DNA of 64,000 nucleotides, taken from the NCBI GenBank assembly GCA_003615045.1, contig ML014150.1, positions 62,001 through 126,000 of the forward strand, in the 5' to 3' direction. A model generated the notes under the pieces. It worked only from the letters and a program-made list of their open reading frames with translations, did no database searches and was not told the DNA's origin. Positions 18,490-29,314 of this stretch are shown one piece after another. A program made the position numbers and the translations under genes. This DNA comes from Caulochytrium protostelioides. Lineage: Eukaryota > Chytridiomycota > Caulochytriomycetes > Caulochytriales > Caulochytriaceae. Every line of letters begins with the position of its first letter. Position 1 is the stretch's first letter.

Positions 18490-20103
18490 CTAGTCTCCTT
18501 GCTCGCCGTCGCCGACTTGAACGCCGATGTCGATGCCGACGCCGACGCCGTCGTCGCATCGGCCGCACGCTGGGCACGGGCCTCGCGTGCTGCGTGTCTC
18601 TCGGCTCGCTCCCGGTCGCGCTGCTCGCGGTCCGAGGTCGTTTGTAGGGGGTGCTCCGCCGTTGTGCCCGAGGCCGTCGGGAGACGGTCGCGGTCGCTGC
18701 GGTGTCGCCAACACATGCGAATCGTCGTTCGTGTGGTTCGAGCTGACGCGGTGGTGACCCGCGGTGGCCGTGCTCGGGACAGGCGCGACAGACTCCATGA
18801 ACCCGCCCGGCGTGTTATGCGACAGGAACGCCGTATCCAAGACATCATGGTTATGGGCCGCCGAGCCCGCTTTGCTGCTGGTGAACGCGGCGAAGCTCGA
18901 TGTCGTTCCGCTGTGTCGCGACTTCGGGACATTGGCGCCCGAATTCACGTCTTCGTCAATCATATCGGCCATATCGCTCTGGTGTCGCAAGAACGAGGGG
19001 ACAGTTGACGGCTGGTCCCCCTCACGCTCACGCTCACGTGTCGTGCTATGACCGAGGGTGCTGGCACGACGCGACGTTGAAGTGGTCGTCGCGGCGGGCT
19101 CAAAGAGGTTTTGAACACTGCCATGGTGACTGCGTGGCTTGGGCTTCACGTCGGAAGGGCTGCCACCGCCCACATCGGTGCGAGATCGAGAGCGGCTCAT
19201 GGAGCGCGGAGAGACCGCGCGGGCAGTCGTGGGGGCGAGGTCCTCCAAATCGTCCCCGTCGTCCGCCTCCGATCCATGGGCATCACTGTCCGCACGGTCG
19301 CGGGTTTCATACGCGTCGTGGCCCCGGCTGGATGTCTGGCTCTGCTGACGCTGGATCGACCACTTGGTGGCCGTTTTCGACAGGGACCCACCATCGCTGG
19401 TGGACAAGATGCAGTCCGCGTCGAAATCAAGGTCATCATCCACCTTACGGTGCGCGGGCTGCGTCGACTTGCCCAGCGACCCGGCCGAGCCCTGCTGTGC
19501 ACACCCGGCCGACGGGACCGCCTCGCTCAATGCCAGCGGCGTGAGATGGCCGTGGGCGAGCGAATGCGAGCTGTTCTGTGTGCTGCGACTGAGACTCGGG
19601 GGCACCGGCGACGGAACCACGAGGCGGTCATCCATGGACTCGACGCGACGCGTGGCAGCAAACGCTATGCCGGCCCCGTCAGCGCCGGCGGTGGCACCCT
19701 GCGCTGGGCTGCGACGTTCCTGGAGGCCGTGGGTCCCACCCGCGGTGTTGTGCAGGGCGGACGTGGGGGTCGCGACGGCGGATACGAGCTGTGACGTCGC
19801 TGCCGCAGCGGCGGATTCATCATCCCGCGGCGGCCGGTATGCCACAATCAGCGCATCGCCGTCACGCAGCAGGCCCACCGAACTGTTCGGACTCATCGCG
19901 GCATACGCGCCGGCGGTATAGATCGCGGCATGGCGGATGTCAATGCCTTCGTCGGCATCCAGCTGCAGGCGTTTGACGCGGACAAGGAGGTCCTGCAGCG
20001 TATGTCCCTGCTCGGACTCACCTTGGCGCACCAAGGACGATGCGCCCCCGTGACACGATGGCGAGGCCGGCGACATGTGGGTGAAGGCAAGATCGGTGAT
20101 CAC
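18490..20103 (-). CDS. Ser-rich protein of unknown function (5' exon unresolved)
   Basis: A long minus-strand frame of about 530 residues without an ATG at its upstream end, so a 5' exon is missing. A candidate first exon starts at ATG 20231 (MPFEAVPRVTLIFLGFP), about 25 nt downstream of a TATAA sequence, but it lies in a different frame and I could not fix the splice. The only structured-looking part is near the start of the long frame (HTLQDLLVRVKRLQLDADEG, IRHAAIYTAGAYAA, VGLLRDGDALIVAYR). Its pattern is reminiscent of a small beta-grasp (ubiquitin-like or PB1-like) domain. The rest is Ser/Thr/Asp-rich, with SR-like and acidic patches and probable phosphorylation sites, and looks disordered. 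No family is recognised. Confidence 0.5.
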   Translation of the reverse strand: MITDLAFTHMSPASPSCHGGASSLVRQGESEQGHTLQDLLVRVKRLQLDADEGIDIRHAAIYTAGAYAAMSPNSSVGLLRDGDALIVAYRPPRDDESAAAAATSQLVSAVATPTSALHNTAGGTHGLQERRSPAQGATAGADGAGIAFAATRRVESMDDRLVVPSPVPPSLSRSTQNSSHSLAHGHLTPLALSEAVPSAGCAQQGSAGSLGKSTQPAHRKVDDDLDFDADCILSTSDGGSLSKTATKWSIQRQQSQTSSRGHDAYETRDRADSDAHGSEADDGDDLEDLAPTTARAVSPRSMSRSRSRTDVGGGSPSDVKPKPRSHHGSVQNLFEPAATTTSTSRRASTLGHSTTREREREGDQPSTVPSFLRHQSDMADMIDEDVNSGANVPKSRHSGTTSSFAAFTSSKAGSAAHNHDVLDTAFLSHNTPGGFMESVAPVPSTATAGHHRVSSNHTNDDSHVLATPQRPRPSPDGLGHNGGAPPTNDLGPRAARPGASRETRSTRGPCPACGRCDDGVGVGIDIGVQVGDGEQGD

Positions 20104-21326
20104 TCAGGCAAGATCGGCTCCCATGTGGTCTCATCCTTGCTGGACAGTGCCGGTGCCGCGAAGCTGGGACTGGAAGCGGCCGGAAAGCCGAGGAAGATGA
20201 GTGTCACCCGCGGCACGGCTTCGAAAGGCATGGCCGCAACTCTTATGTCTTCTTATAAATTGGTTGCGCCACGACGGAACGGAATCGGAAGACGTGAAAT
20301 TGCGTGCAAGACGGCCGAGCGCATGGACTGGCAATTGAGGAATATCCGTTCTGCAGACAGCCGCCCTATCATCCTATCATCCTGTCAACAGACGTCGAAA
20401 CCAGCAGCTCGCCCGTGCTCGCCGAGGTCAAACTTGGCTGCGCCAAGCCGAATTCCTAGTACGAGAGCCACGTGCCAAGGAGCCCTTGGTCGTGAGGCCA
20501 TGCCGTTATGGCAGGCACGGCGTCGGCGGCCTTCGTGATCCGATAGAAGTACATGGACACGCTGATACCGTCGCTGCCCGCGGTCCACGGTGTGAATGGA
20601 CTTGTGGTTTTTGCTTTATAGGACCGCGGACTGCCACAGTGGTCGCCCACGGCTCCCAACGTTGCAGCTGTTGATTTGCTTGACATGAAATGAGGCGGAT
20701 ACGAGATAGGCATGGGCTGCGCGGCCAGCAGAGGATCGACCTGACTGGTCCCCTCCGGCTCCGCGGGCTTTCAGAACGCCGTGATTCCGAACGACGCGCC
20801 GAGCGGCAGACTCGGCGACTGCGCCTCCTGAGCCCAGGCAGTTGGCTTGAGGCGGTCGATTTGAGGCGGTCGACGTTGGTAGCAGCGGCGTCGGCCGCGT
20901 TGTTGGTGGAGGCGAGGGCGGCGGGCGGAGACTCGGCTGAGCCGAAGGGCGATGGCGCGCAGGAGAGCGGCGCCGAAGCGGAGGCCGCGGCGGAGGCGGA
21001 GAGGAGGGCGTGCGCAGCTGCCGCCGTCGCGCAGCACGCCGCCCACCAACCAGCACAGGGGTCCAGCTGCGCGACCCTCCTTCAGAACACGGCCGATCTC
21101 CGCGCGAGCCCGCCGAGACAGACAGCGCCACGTGGCTGCCACGCACGCGGCCATACTGATACCGCGTGGCGCGTCCCGTGGGCATTGACCGTACCATCTC
21201 GCCGGCTCGTGACGTCGTAACGGTGCTCTGTCATCCCTCTGTGCCCGGCCTCGGCTATCGGCTTTCTTTCAGCTCCTGCACACACACCCGGTTCTCTTCA
21301 TACTCACCCAACTGTACTTGCTCAGG
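20104..21326. other. Intergenic with ambiguous GC-rich frames
   Basis: Separates the Ser-rich gene and TIM21. Three overlapping frames at about 20690-21200 are open because of base composition. One plus frame (SALLVEARAAGG..., Ala/Glu-rich) and its antisense both have high GC3, so strand cannot be decided. A minus-strand TATAAAG-like word lies near 20620. No gene is called. Confidence 0.3.
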
Positions 21327-22552
21327 ATGGCCCTGCGTCTGCTGCGACCCGCGGCGGTATGCACGCGATGGGCCGCGGCCCCGCGCCCGGTGCGGTCCTT
21401 CGCGACTCTGCGGCTGACCCCGTCCAGCGTGGCGCCGACGATCCCGCGGCTGGCCGCGCCGGAGCAGCGGATGCCGCGCCACCCGTTCGCGACACCGTCG
21501 CAGCGCCGCAGCCTGAGCTTTACCCATCTCTTTGATACCCGCGGCCTTATCTGGGAAGACATGAGCTTCGGTCAGAAGTGTAAGTCAACAACAAAAACTC
21601 CGCTCCCTCGAAGGCCGATCTTCCTCGCGACAGCGACCCCGGATACTCACCAAAGCGTTTCCCGATGTGTTTGTGGACGCCTGATCATGCTTGCGACCCG
21701 GGATTAGTCCTCCACTCGCTACGCCAGACTGGTTATTTTGGCGTGGTCATTGTCGGCGTCACCATCATGGGGCTGGCGCTGTACAGCACGTCGCAGCAGC
21801 TGCTGGACGACACGGAGGCCATGCGCCTGTACCACCGCGCGCTGGCACAGGTCGAGTCACCCGCCATGCGCGAGCGCCTCGCGCCGTACCTTCACGGCCA
21901 ATATACCGGCCGCCCGACCCTCGGCAACGACCGTCAGCGGCACCTCCAGCACGGTGTCATACACGACGCCGGCCGCCCCATGCTCTACGTCCGCTTCTAC
22001 ATCGAGGACGCCGCCGGCATCGTCGTGCCCGTGGTCGTCCAGGCGTACCCGGCGCAGTCCAAGCACGTGGCCGCCGCGACGAGTGCCGCCGCGGCGCCTG
22101 CCCTCCCGAGCCTTTGGTCGCAGGTCTCGCTCGCGGGCGCGTCGGCATGGTTTGAGACGCAGCTCACACAGCTCGGCGTACCCGAGCGTGTGCTGGCCGC
22201 GTGGCGCAGCAGCGACGCGTGGGCAAGCGCGATGCTGACCCGCGTGAGCGATTTCCTCACGCAGCAGACAACGCCCGACCCGCGCAGCGTCGCGTCGATG
22301 GTCGGCGCTACAACGCTGCCCATCGACTGGCAAATCTACACGCTCTCGGCTGACGTGCCGGTGGCGCAGCACCACGCCGCCCCCGCCGCCGGGTCGGGCC
22401 GCGGACGCAGCGGCAGCGCCGGAAAGCCCGTGCTGCCGGGCGCCGTCGAGCGCGTCTACTTGGTCGACGAGCGGCCCGTGGTCGCGCCGATCCGGGGCGG
22501 CATCTCGGGCTCGCAGTGGCGCTGGGGCGCTTCATGGTCCTCCTCGCGCTGA
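21327..22552 (+). CDS. Tim21-like subunit of the mitochondrial TIM23 import complex
   Basis: Exons 21327-21579 and 21708-22552; the intron is 128 bp with donor GTAAGT and acceptor TTAG, splitting a codon after its first base. The product has 365 residues. The N-terminus is rich in Arg, Ser and Ala with no acidic residues early on, a typical mitochondrial presequence. The Tim21 signature LIWEDMSFGQK precedes the splice, followed by RQTGYFGVVIVGVTIMGLAL, a single transmembrane helix. The intermembrane-space domain follows (YHRALAQVESPAMRERL, then RHLQHGVIHDAGRPMLYVRF). Tim21 links the TIM23 translocase to TOM and to respiratory complexes in the inner membrane. The C-terminal half carries an Ala-rich insert, making the protein longer than yeast Tim21 (239). 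Confidence 0.88.
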
Positions 22553-22950
22553 GAGGACCGCATCCTATATATCTTTTCAATGGATATAGAAACTGTCTAG
22601 TGAGACAACCTTTCTCGCTTCCCCCGAAGTTTTTATCGGCTTGCAGCAGCGTTTCAGTAAAAGACTTTGAGGTGTCACCTCTGCTCAACTGTGCATCCGA
22701 GGCGCGAGCGACGGCGAGAGACCGGAACGGAAGGACCGGAATCGATGAGGCACTAACGTCTGCTTCAGACCGCATCAATCTTTTTTGCACCGTCCTGGTG
22801 CTCGGGCTGGCACTCGGCATCGATCCCCACTGCCATAGCGCAGGAGCCTAGAATCACGTCCAAAATGCGATGACGAGTGATATGTTGTTCGACCCGGCTC
22901 GCTGTGCGTGGGCGCATCACCCAGCTGGTCTCGCCATAACGCGAAAATAC
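22553..22950. other. Convergent intergenic region
   Basis: About 400 bp between the stops of TIM21 and MER3. It marks the start of a visibly more A/T-rich block. No gene is seen. Confidence 0.5.
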
Positions 22951-25900
22951 TTATAACAAAAAATCGATATCATCCTCGTCATCGGCAGCACCGGTGCTTT
23001 GGTTGCCTACGCCGACGGGAGTAGATAGGGACAATGCTGCAACATGATTAGGAGCGGCGTTCGGTCGCTGATCGCTAGTTTCCAACACTGCTATCGAGGT
23101 CCCTGCATTCGGCGTGGTGACGTCTAATTCGCCTAGCCAAGTGCGCAGCTGTGAAAGCTGAGCGTTAGATTTTGGAAGCGGTGTAGGTCCTGGTCCTGGT
23201 CCTGGTGATACTGGTAAAGAAGGTATGGGGGACAGATGCTTGAATCGCGTATCAGTAACAGCCAATTTATTTGCAAAGATGCGACGACTGTCTCCCTTCG
23301 GAAGATTTGGCTCGGATTCTGCGGCAACTTTCGTCAACAAGAAACGGGTCGTAGCAGGGTGCTCGGGAAAGGGTGTTATCGTTGGGTCTTCCTCGGCCCT
23401 TATTGAATCAGACATTGCGTCACCTGGAAGACCACTAATTAGAGCGGCTTCTGCAGGACTCGGCGTTTCAGATGTGCTTGATGAGTTTCCAAAAAGCTTA
23501 GCTGCTAGCTCTGCTTCATTGAGACGCCGAATAGATCGGCGAGGCAGTTCGGCAGAAGACGCGGATGATGAGCGATCAAAAATACTATCAGGGTCGATGG
23601 GTGAAACATGGCGGTGTCGTAGCCGCTTACGATGAGATCGCTTTCGAGTTTCACCTGATGTTCCAAGTTGCGGCGACGTGCTCGGGACCCATTCAATCTC
23701 TGAGTCAGGTACTACAAAGCCTTCCAGATCGCCGCGACTATTGGCATCAGAATCATGATGGATCAAGTCTATGCTGTCGACGTCGATCACACGAGATCCC
23801 AATCTACTTGGCGACGGCCCGCTATCGCCATCATCAACGGTCTCAGCATTCCAGTGACTACCGCGATCGTCGTCTGCTTCGGTCAGAATGAATCGCTGAA
23901 CATCTGATGGCATCGACCTGTCATTCACCACGGTTCGACGCCGTTCACTCGGAAAAGACATCCGCTGCAAGGCAGGGTCTTCGAGCGGAGAAACCAGGTC
24001 ATGTGATTCGGAAGTCCGTTGCGGAGGGCGGTCGAGTCCATGTTGCGTTGGGAAAGAGTCGGCGTCGATCGAGCGGTACGGCTGTGTCCCACTCTCACTC
24101 AAAAGAAGAGAAGCACCTTTGCGGCGGCGAACACCTACTTTGCAGCATAAATGCTCACACTCTACCTTATTCTTGCAGGTATGACGGCACGGCACGCGGT
24201 CATGGGCCAATTGTGGCTGTCCGCTACTGCGCTGGGAGATCATGCCCCCTGAGGATGTCGCGCTGGGCACTCGTTCAAATCGCGGTGGTGCGGACGAAGC
24301 CGCAGGTGCTGGGCGCGACGTCTTGGTGTTGGGCCGGGGCATTGCTAGAGAGCTACTCGGGCCACGTGACCGAGTGGATGGTGTGGGTAATTGTGTCGCG
24401 GCCAGTCTTAGTTTGTCATTTGGTGTTGATTGATGATGAGGCATGATGAATCGATCATGGCTCCGGCTGGCGCTCGGAGAGGGAAACGGTGTGACAATTT
24501 GAGCAGAGACCGGCGGGTCGGCAGGGCTTTGCTGGGGAGGAAGAGACTTTTTGCCGCTGAGATCGATCCCCAGAAGAAGTGGTGAACTCATGGAGTCGTC
24601 AGAGAGGACTACAGGTTTATGTGATCTCCCTGATAACGTGTTGTCGCGAGATCCAGAGGCAGCTGGACCATTTGATGCCGCTTCTTTAGCCATATTTTCA
24701 GCTTCGTCGAACAGCCGGTCCTCGTCACTGAATGAGATGTCCAGCAGCGCGTCTTCTTGGCTTCGAGATAGAGGGGGTTGTACTAATCGTTTTGATAACG
24801 ATTCTTGACGGGAAAGTGTACAAGAAAACGGATAATCCGTCGCTCCAGGGACCGGCAGGCGCGAAGTATCACTCGTCTTTTTGATTGATCCGGGACGATT
24901 CGATAGAGACTTGGCCGAATTCAGCATCATGATTGTGCCTGAAGTCACTTCTTTGTGCCATACGGGGTTGCCTTCTGGCCGTTTCTCCTCTAGCAACCCC
25001 AGATCCGTGTCAGGAAAGAGTTCGTATGAACCATTGGCATTGTCCTGTTCGGACTGTTGTTTGCAGAAACCGTTCCGGAGCGGGGCCGGCTTCGCCAAAG
25101 CATTTGCACGAGGAACAGGAGGGATGTGCACGCTACCAGGGGCGCCAGGTACAAAATCAGGTAGAGCACGCGGGTGAGGCTTCAGCGGCACAGTCTGCTC
25201 AATGTCGAGGCCTGCGATGTCTTCCGGAAATACACCGATATGCAGTATTTGACCCGCTTCAGCGATTGGCAGATCAGCCAGGCGGATTCGGATAGGACCG
25301 CGTCGCACCGAACGAAAGCTGAACCGTGATTCGTGCAAGAGCTGATTGCCGGACCACGCAAGAACATACCCCCACATTCCTGAACGTTTTCCCACGGTCA
25401 GAAGCTTGTCTGGATATCGCGTCGAGATATCCACCTCGAAATCTGCCAAGGACAGTCGTCCAGGAAGCTGCTGGATGTTCATCACCCAGTCAGGCAGCCC
25501 CGCAAGCGCCGTGAGCACACGATGTCCGAAGGGTGGATTGCGATTTGCTGCGAACTCAATCTCCTGAGGATGCATTGCGCGGAGTCGTGCAAGAGAAATG
25601 ATGTCGTTTGCAGCCAACTGGTTGGCCAGAGCAGGGCCAATTTGATCTACTTGGCGAACTATACCAGGCATATCGTACCATGCGCGGGCTGTGATGCTTT
25701 GATGGAGATGGAGGGTACTCAGGATATAGTCTACGCGTCCCGTCAATAGTGCAAATGACACTGCCGCACTAGCGAGGCGAGCCGCTTGCTGCATAATCCG
25801 ATTGATTTCGAGCGTGGTCGCAGCGGTTGCCGCTTTGAACTCCGTGAGTGGCGTACCCCCAAGTGTAGCCTGAATAATGAGGTTGATCTTGTCAGTAACT

Positions 25901-28900
25901 TGCTGAATTTTGCCCTTGATGCGAAAGCGGATCGTGGGGTGTTTGTTCAGTGCATTCAGGATACCTTTGTCTTGGTGGAAGCGCGTGTCTTCAAACTCGT
26001 CACATGATACGATGAGACTAATGATATCGGCCAACGTATGACTTTTTTCGGGAGGCACCTGCGACAAGGCGACACCCGTCTTGTAGCTAAGGTAGAACTT
26101 GGCGGTCAGTTGGCCATACTCAGTGGAGAGAAGCTGTGTATTGTCATAGGGACTTCGTTGAACAAGCTGGCCTTCCTCAAGCAGGTGCAGATTGCGTTGA
26201 CACATGGCTGCCAGACGTTCCTCAGCATGCAGGCCAGCCTCATGCTGCGTTACATGACGGAGTCGATAGTAGGCTGGATTTTTCTGAATGCGCACCCAAA
26301 GAAACGTCGACTGGAGCCATCGCATGGCTTCAGCCGGTGTATGGACGGAGTCGAGCACTACTTCCGCATTGAGGTGCTCAATAAGATGCTCGTGGAGACC
26401 ACTCTCAATCACTTCTTGTCCACTCACAATTTGCTGGTAGAAGGATTCGCGTTCAAGGGTTGTCAAAATGATAGCAACGCCGTCGACGTCAAACTGGGGC
26501 CGGCCTGCTCGCCCAATCATTTGAAGCACATCGAGATCTGAGTACTCGCTTTGTCGGCCGTTTAGGTACTGCACGGTCGATTTGATAATGACTAGGTGCG
26601 CGGGTAAATTCACTCCCACCGCGAGGGTGGAAGTCGTGCAAATCACGAGCAGGTGACCTTGCAAAAAGGTTTGTTCCAGCGTTCGGCGATCATCAAATCC
26701 GAGACCGCCATGGTGAAAACCGATGCCAAGAAGGACGAGCGGTTTCAGCACACGGTCCGTGATGCGGGCATGGATACTCTGGAGCTGACGATACTGTGAC
26801 GCTGTTTTGACAAACGGATGCATAGGTCCATACGGCGTGCTAGTAGCGGCATTTACCGCTTTGGCGAGGGCATCCGCGGCACTGGTTGTCGATTTGCGCG
26901 TTGGGCAAAAGATGAGCGTTGGTTTTTCGTCCGAAAACTGCTCAATGTATCCCATCAGCATGCCGTCCAGTGCCTTGTCGAAAAACCAGGGATTGTTGCC
27001 AGAAGTCGAAATGCCAAACACCTCTTTTCGAATAGGGACCGGTCGATATTCCTCGCCAAACTGACACACGGCAGCCGGATTCCCTGATGGCTCATCACGA
27101 AGCCACTGGGCAATGTCAACAACATTCGGGACCGTTGCTGAAATGGCAATGAAGCGCAGTCCTTCAGGCGATGCGTTTGTCCCATGGTGAGAGGTATGAC
27201 CGGAGCCGGAGGGGGGCCCACTTACATGAGAGGACGAGATAACAGTCCGCATCCGACTGACGATAGCTTCCAATGTAGCGCCTCGCTTTGCCTCGTTGAG
27301 CATGTGGATTTCGTCGACCATGAACAGTCGGATGAGGCTCATGAGTAACCGGTGATCTTTCCAGCGGCGAGTGGTCGCATCCCACTTTTCAGGGGTCGCG
27401 ACGATCACTTGCGCACGCTGCAAATCGGACATCTGGCCAGGGCCAATGCTATCGCCGGTCATTTCTGCTACGGTGATATTGTGGGGTCGCAAGCGCGAAG
27501 ACCAATCTCGTGTCCGCTCATTGCAAAGCGCCTTCGTAGGGGCAATATAAACGATCTTGGCGCGGTTGCCATCGGATTGTGAAAGCGCTCGGATCAGGGC
27601 CAATTCTAACGCGACCGTTTTTCCTGATCCGGTAGGCGCGCTGACCACAGCGTTGCGATCAGAATGCAGCATCAGATCGAACACTTCAGATTGAACGGCG
27701 TTGAACGTTTTGTAAGGAAAGAAGGACTGATATGGCGGCGGGACCTCATGGACGTGGCGGAGCTGTGTTTGGGGTCGACGAGGTGGCTGGGTATTAGCGA
27801 CAAACGGAGGACCGGGCACCGTCCTATCAGCCGGCTGCATGATTCTCGCCGGCGCTACCCTCGGAAGCTGCAGACGCTGCTGCTGAAGTTGTGATGGTTG
27901 CTGTGATCGCGAAGGCGGCTGGAATAGTCGCTGCGGTCCCACGCTTGATGGCCCGTTGCGTCCTGAATCGAAGCGTGAAGCGAGTTGTTGTGAGCGCATC
28001 GGTGGACGGCAGGGTGCTCCAACTGATGAAGCGGGCGATCGATCATAGGAGAGTACCCTCGAAGATGCTCTGTCATACTCGGAATCAGCTCGAAAGATAT
28101 TAAGCCGATTCCCGGTCGAGGATGGCATCCCTGCGAGCTGGCCGTATGGATCGCCGATGGCTTCGTTCTCGTAGCCATGATTGAGGTCGTTCCGGTTGGT
28201 ATCGAAGTCCATGAAGGCATTCTGGCTACCGACGAAAGACCGCTCAGCATAGCCGGAGTTAAAGTTAACGTTGTTCTTTAAGCGAGAGGGTTCAGCGACT
28301 GTCGATTCCTGGTAATAATGCGACGCGTTAGCTGGTCGCATGGCAGGCAAGTCGCCATCCTGAAAATCATCCCACTCGTTCAATGCATGCTGCGTTCGAT
28401 TTGGCTGCGCTCGCGGCAGAACTGGTGATATAAGGCCAACCGATTGGGCATCATCCTGCAACATTTGAGCTATAATGTCGTCATCTTCGTTGTCAGGACG
28501 AGTGACTGTTCCTGATAAAACAGTATTATTTGGGCGATTTGGGAAAGAACGATGCTGTGATGGCGGCAAGGACCAACCCTGATGGGACCCTGTGGACTGA
28601 TGGAGGGTTGTCTCCGGCCACATAGCTAAATCGAATGTTTTCCGGGACACATCGGGCTGCTGAGGAGCTTCCGAAATGGAGCCGTGATCCGTATCTGGGA
28701 CATGAAACAGAGCGTCGTCAGCAGAATGAAGTGCTGCATCAAAAGCAGAGAGCAGCTCAGAATTCGGCTGGAACGATTCGGCTTGTGATGCGGTAAAGCG
28801 GGCTGAACGAAGACTTGATGGATGACTTGGAGCAACGGATGTCGTGGTTGACGGCGCATTGCCATGCTGACGAGTTTGGAGCTGATTCTGACGATTCAGA

Positions 28901-29067
28901 GTTGATGGCGCCAGAGGGATGAACGGTTTAGGCACAAAGGCAGGTCGTGTTGTGAATCCAGCCATCATGAATGGTTGGTCGATGTTAGCTAATGATAGAC
29001 GCGCATGACGCACTGGATTGATGAAGCTGGACAATACCGATGGTCTGCTGCATGGTAGCGGTTTCAT
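22951..29067 (-). CDS. Meiotic DNA helicase Mer3/HFM1
   Basis: A single open frame of 2,038 residues; the internal MMAG start at 28968 is an alternative. After about 450 disordered residues comes a Ski2-type superfamily 2 helicase: Walker A SAPTGSGKT (about 476-484), DEIH box VDEIHMLNEAKRG, SATVPN, motif IV FCPTRKS, HHGGL, GVNLPAH and QMIGRAGRPQFD. A winged helix and Sec63-like domain follow (YYRLRHVT onward, with helix-hairpin-helix GIVRQVDQIGPALANQL). Then there is a long Ser-rich tail with the CRHTCKNKVECEHLCCK zinc motif typical of HFM1/Mer3. The protein promotes interfering crossovers in meiosis by extending joint molecules. Codons are less GC-biased than in neighbouring genes. HOP1 lies directly upstream on the same strand. 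No intron is needed. Confidence 0.95.
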   Translation of the reverse strand: MKPLPCSRPSVLSSFINPVRHARLSLANIDQPFMMAGFTTRPAFVPKPFIPLAPSTLNRQNQLQTRQHGNAPSTTTSVAPSHPSSLRSARFTASQAESFQPNSELLSAFDAALHSADDALFHVPDTDHGSISEAPQQPDVSRKTFDLAMWPETTLHQSTGSHQGWSLPPSQHRSFPNRPNNTVLSGTVTRPDNEDDDIIAQMLQDDAQSVGLISPVLPRAQPNRTQHALNEWDDFQDGDLPAMRPANASHYYQESTVAEPSRLKNNVNFNSGYAERSFVGSQNAFMDFDTNRNDLNHGYENEAIGDPYGQLAGMPSSTGNRLNIFRADSEYDRASSRVLSYDRSPASSVGAPCRPPMRSQQLASRFDSGRNGPSSVGPQRLFQPPSRSQQPSQLQQQRLQLPRVAPARIMQPADRTVPGPPFVANTQPPRRPQTQLRHVHEVPPPYQSFFPYKTFNAVQSEVFDLMLHSDRNAVVSAPTGSGKTVALELALIRALSQSDGNRAKIVYIAPTKALCNERTRDWSSRLRPHNITVAEMTGDSIGPGQMSDLQRAQVIVATPEKWDATTRRWKDHRLLMSLIRLFMVDEIHMLNEAKRGATLEAIVSRMRTVISSSHVSGPPSGSGHTSHHGTNASPEGLRFIAISATVPNVVDIAQWLRDEPSGNPAAVCQFGEEYRPVPIRKEVFGISTSGNNPWFFDKALDGMLMGYIEQFSDEKPTLIFCPTRKSTTSAADALAKAVNAATSTPYGPMHPFVKTASQYRQLQSIHARITDRVLKPLVLLGIGFHHGGLGFDDRRTLEQTFLQGHLLVICTTSTLAVGVNLPAHLVIIKSTVQYLNGRQSEYSDLDVLQMIGRAGRPQFDVDGVAIILTTLERESFYQQIVSGQEVIESGLHEHLIEHLNAEVVLDSVHTPAEAMRWLQSTFLWVRIQKNPAYYRLRHVTQHEAGLHAEERLAAMCQRNLHLLEEGQLVQRSPYDNTQLLSTEYGQLTAKFYLSYKTGVALSQVPPEKSHTLADIISLIVSCDEFEDTRFHQDKGILNALNKHPTIRFRIKGKIQQVTDKINLIIQATLGGTPLTEFKAATAATTLEINRIMQQAARLASAAVSFALLTGRVDYILSTLHLHQSITARAWYDMPGIVRQVDQIGPALANQLAANDIISLARLRAMHPQEIEFAANRNPPFGHRVLTALAGLPDWVMNIQQLPGRLSLADFEVDISTRYPDKLLTVGKRSGMWGYVLAWSGNQLLHESRFSFRSVRRGPIRIRLADLPIAEAGQILHIGVFPEDIAGLDIEQTVPLKPHPRALPDFVPGAPGSVHIPPVPRANALAKPAPLRNGFCKQQSEQDNANGSYELFPDTDLGLLEEKRPEGNPVWHKEVTSGTIMMLNSAKSLSNRPGSIKKTSDTSRLPVPGATDYPFSCTLSRQESLSKRLVQPPLSRSQEDALLDISFSDEDRLFDEAENMAKEAASNGPAASGSRDNTLSGRSHKPVVLSDDSMSSPLLLGIDLSGKKSLPPQQSPADPPVSAQIVTPFPSPSASRSHDRFIMPHHQSTPNDKLRLAATQLPTPSTRSRGPSSSLAMPRPNTKTSRPAPAASSAPPRFERVPSATSSGGMISQRSSGQPQLAHDRVPCRHTCKNKVECEHLCCKVGVRRRKGASLLLSESGTQPYRSIDADSFPTQHGLDRPPQRTSESHDLVSPLEDPALQRMSFPSERRRTVVNDRSMPSDVQRFILTEADDDRGSHWNAETVDDGDSGPSPSRLGSRVIDVDSIDLIHHDSDANSRGDLEGFVVPDSEIEWVPSTSPQLGTSGETRKRSHRKRLRHRHVSPIDPDSIFDRSSSASSAELPRRSIRRLNEAELAAKLFGNSSSTSETPSPAEAALISGLPGDAMSDSIRAEEDPTITPFPEHPATTRFLLTKVAAESEPNLPKGDSRRIFANKLAVTDTRFKHLSPIPSLPVSPGPGPGPTPLPKSNAQLSQLRTWLGELDVTTPNAGTSIAVLETSDQRPNAAPNHVAALSLSTPVGVGNQSTGAADDEDDIDFLL

Positions 29068-29314
29068 CGTAGTTCATGATGCATCTGGCCGACTCGTTCA
29101 CAGGATGCTGACTTAGATGCTGCGCAATGAGCTTCATGAATGAGAACTGTCAACTAATTACTCTTTCATGCGAAAGGGCCCCTTATCAACAAAATAAGCT
29201 TTTTTTGGTTCGGATGCCTGTCCTGTTTAAGTGCAGCCAAATCACTTTGTAACGCAAAAACTAGTTTACTATCATCATAATATAAAGCTACAGCTCAAGT
29301 TGGAGTCTCCGGCA
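29068..29314. other. Short spacer between HOP1 and MER3
   Basis: 247 bp, A/T-rich, with an A-rich/T-rich stretch near 29200-29215. Must contain the HOP1 3' end and the core promoter of MER3. Confidence 0.5.

Noticed and set aside
20456-20713. 85-codon minus-strand frame ending WLSY
   Set aside because: Some protein-like segments, but no recognised family, and a TATA-like word falls inside it; not enough support for a gene.
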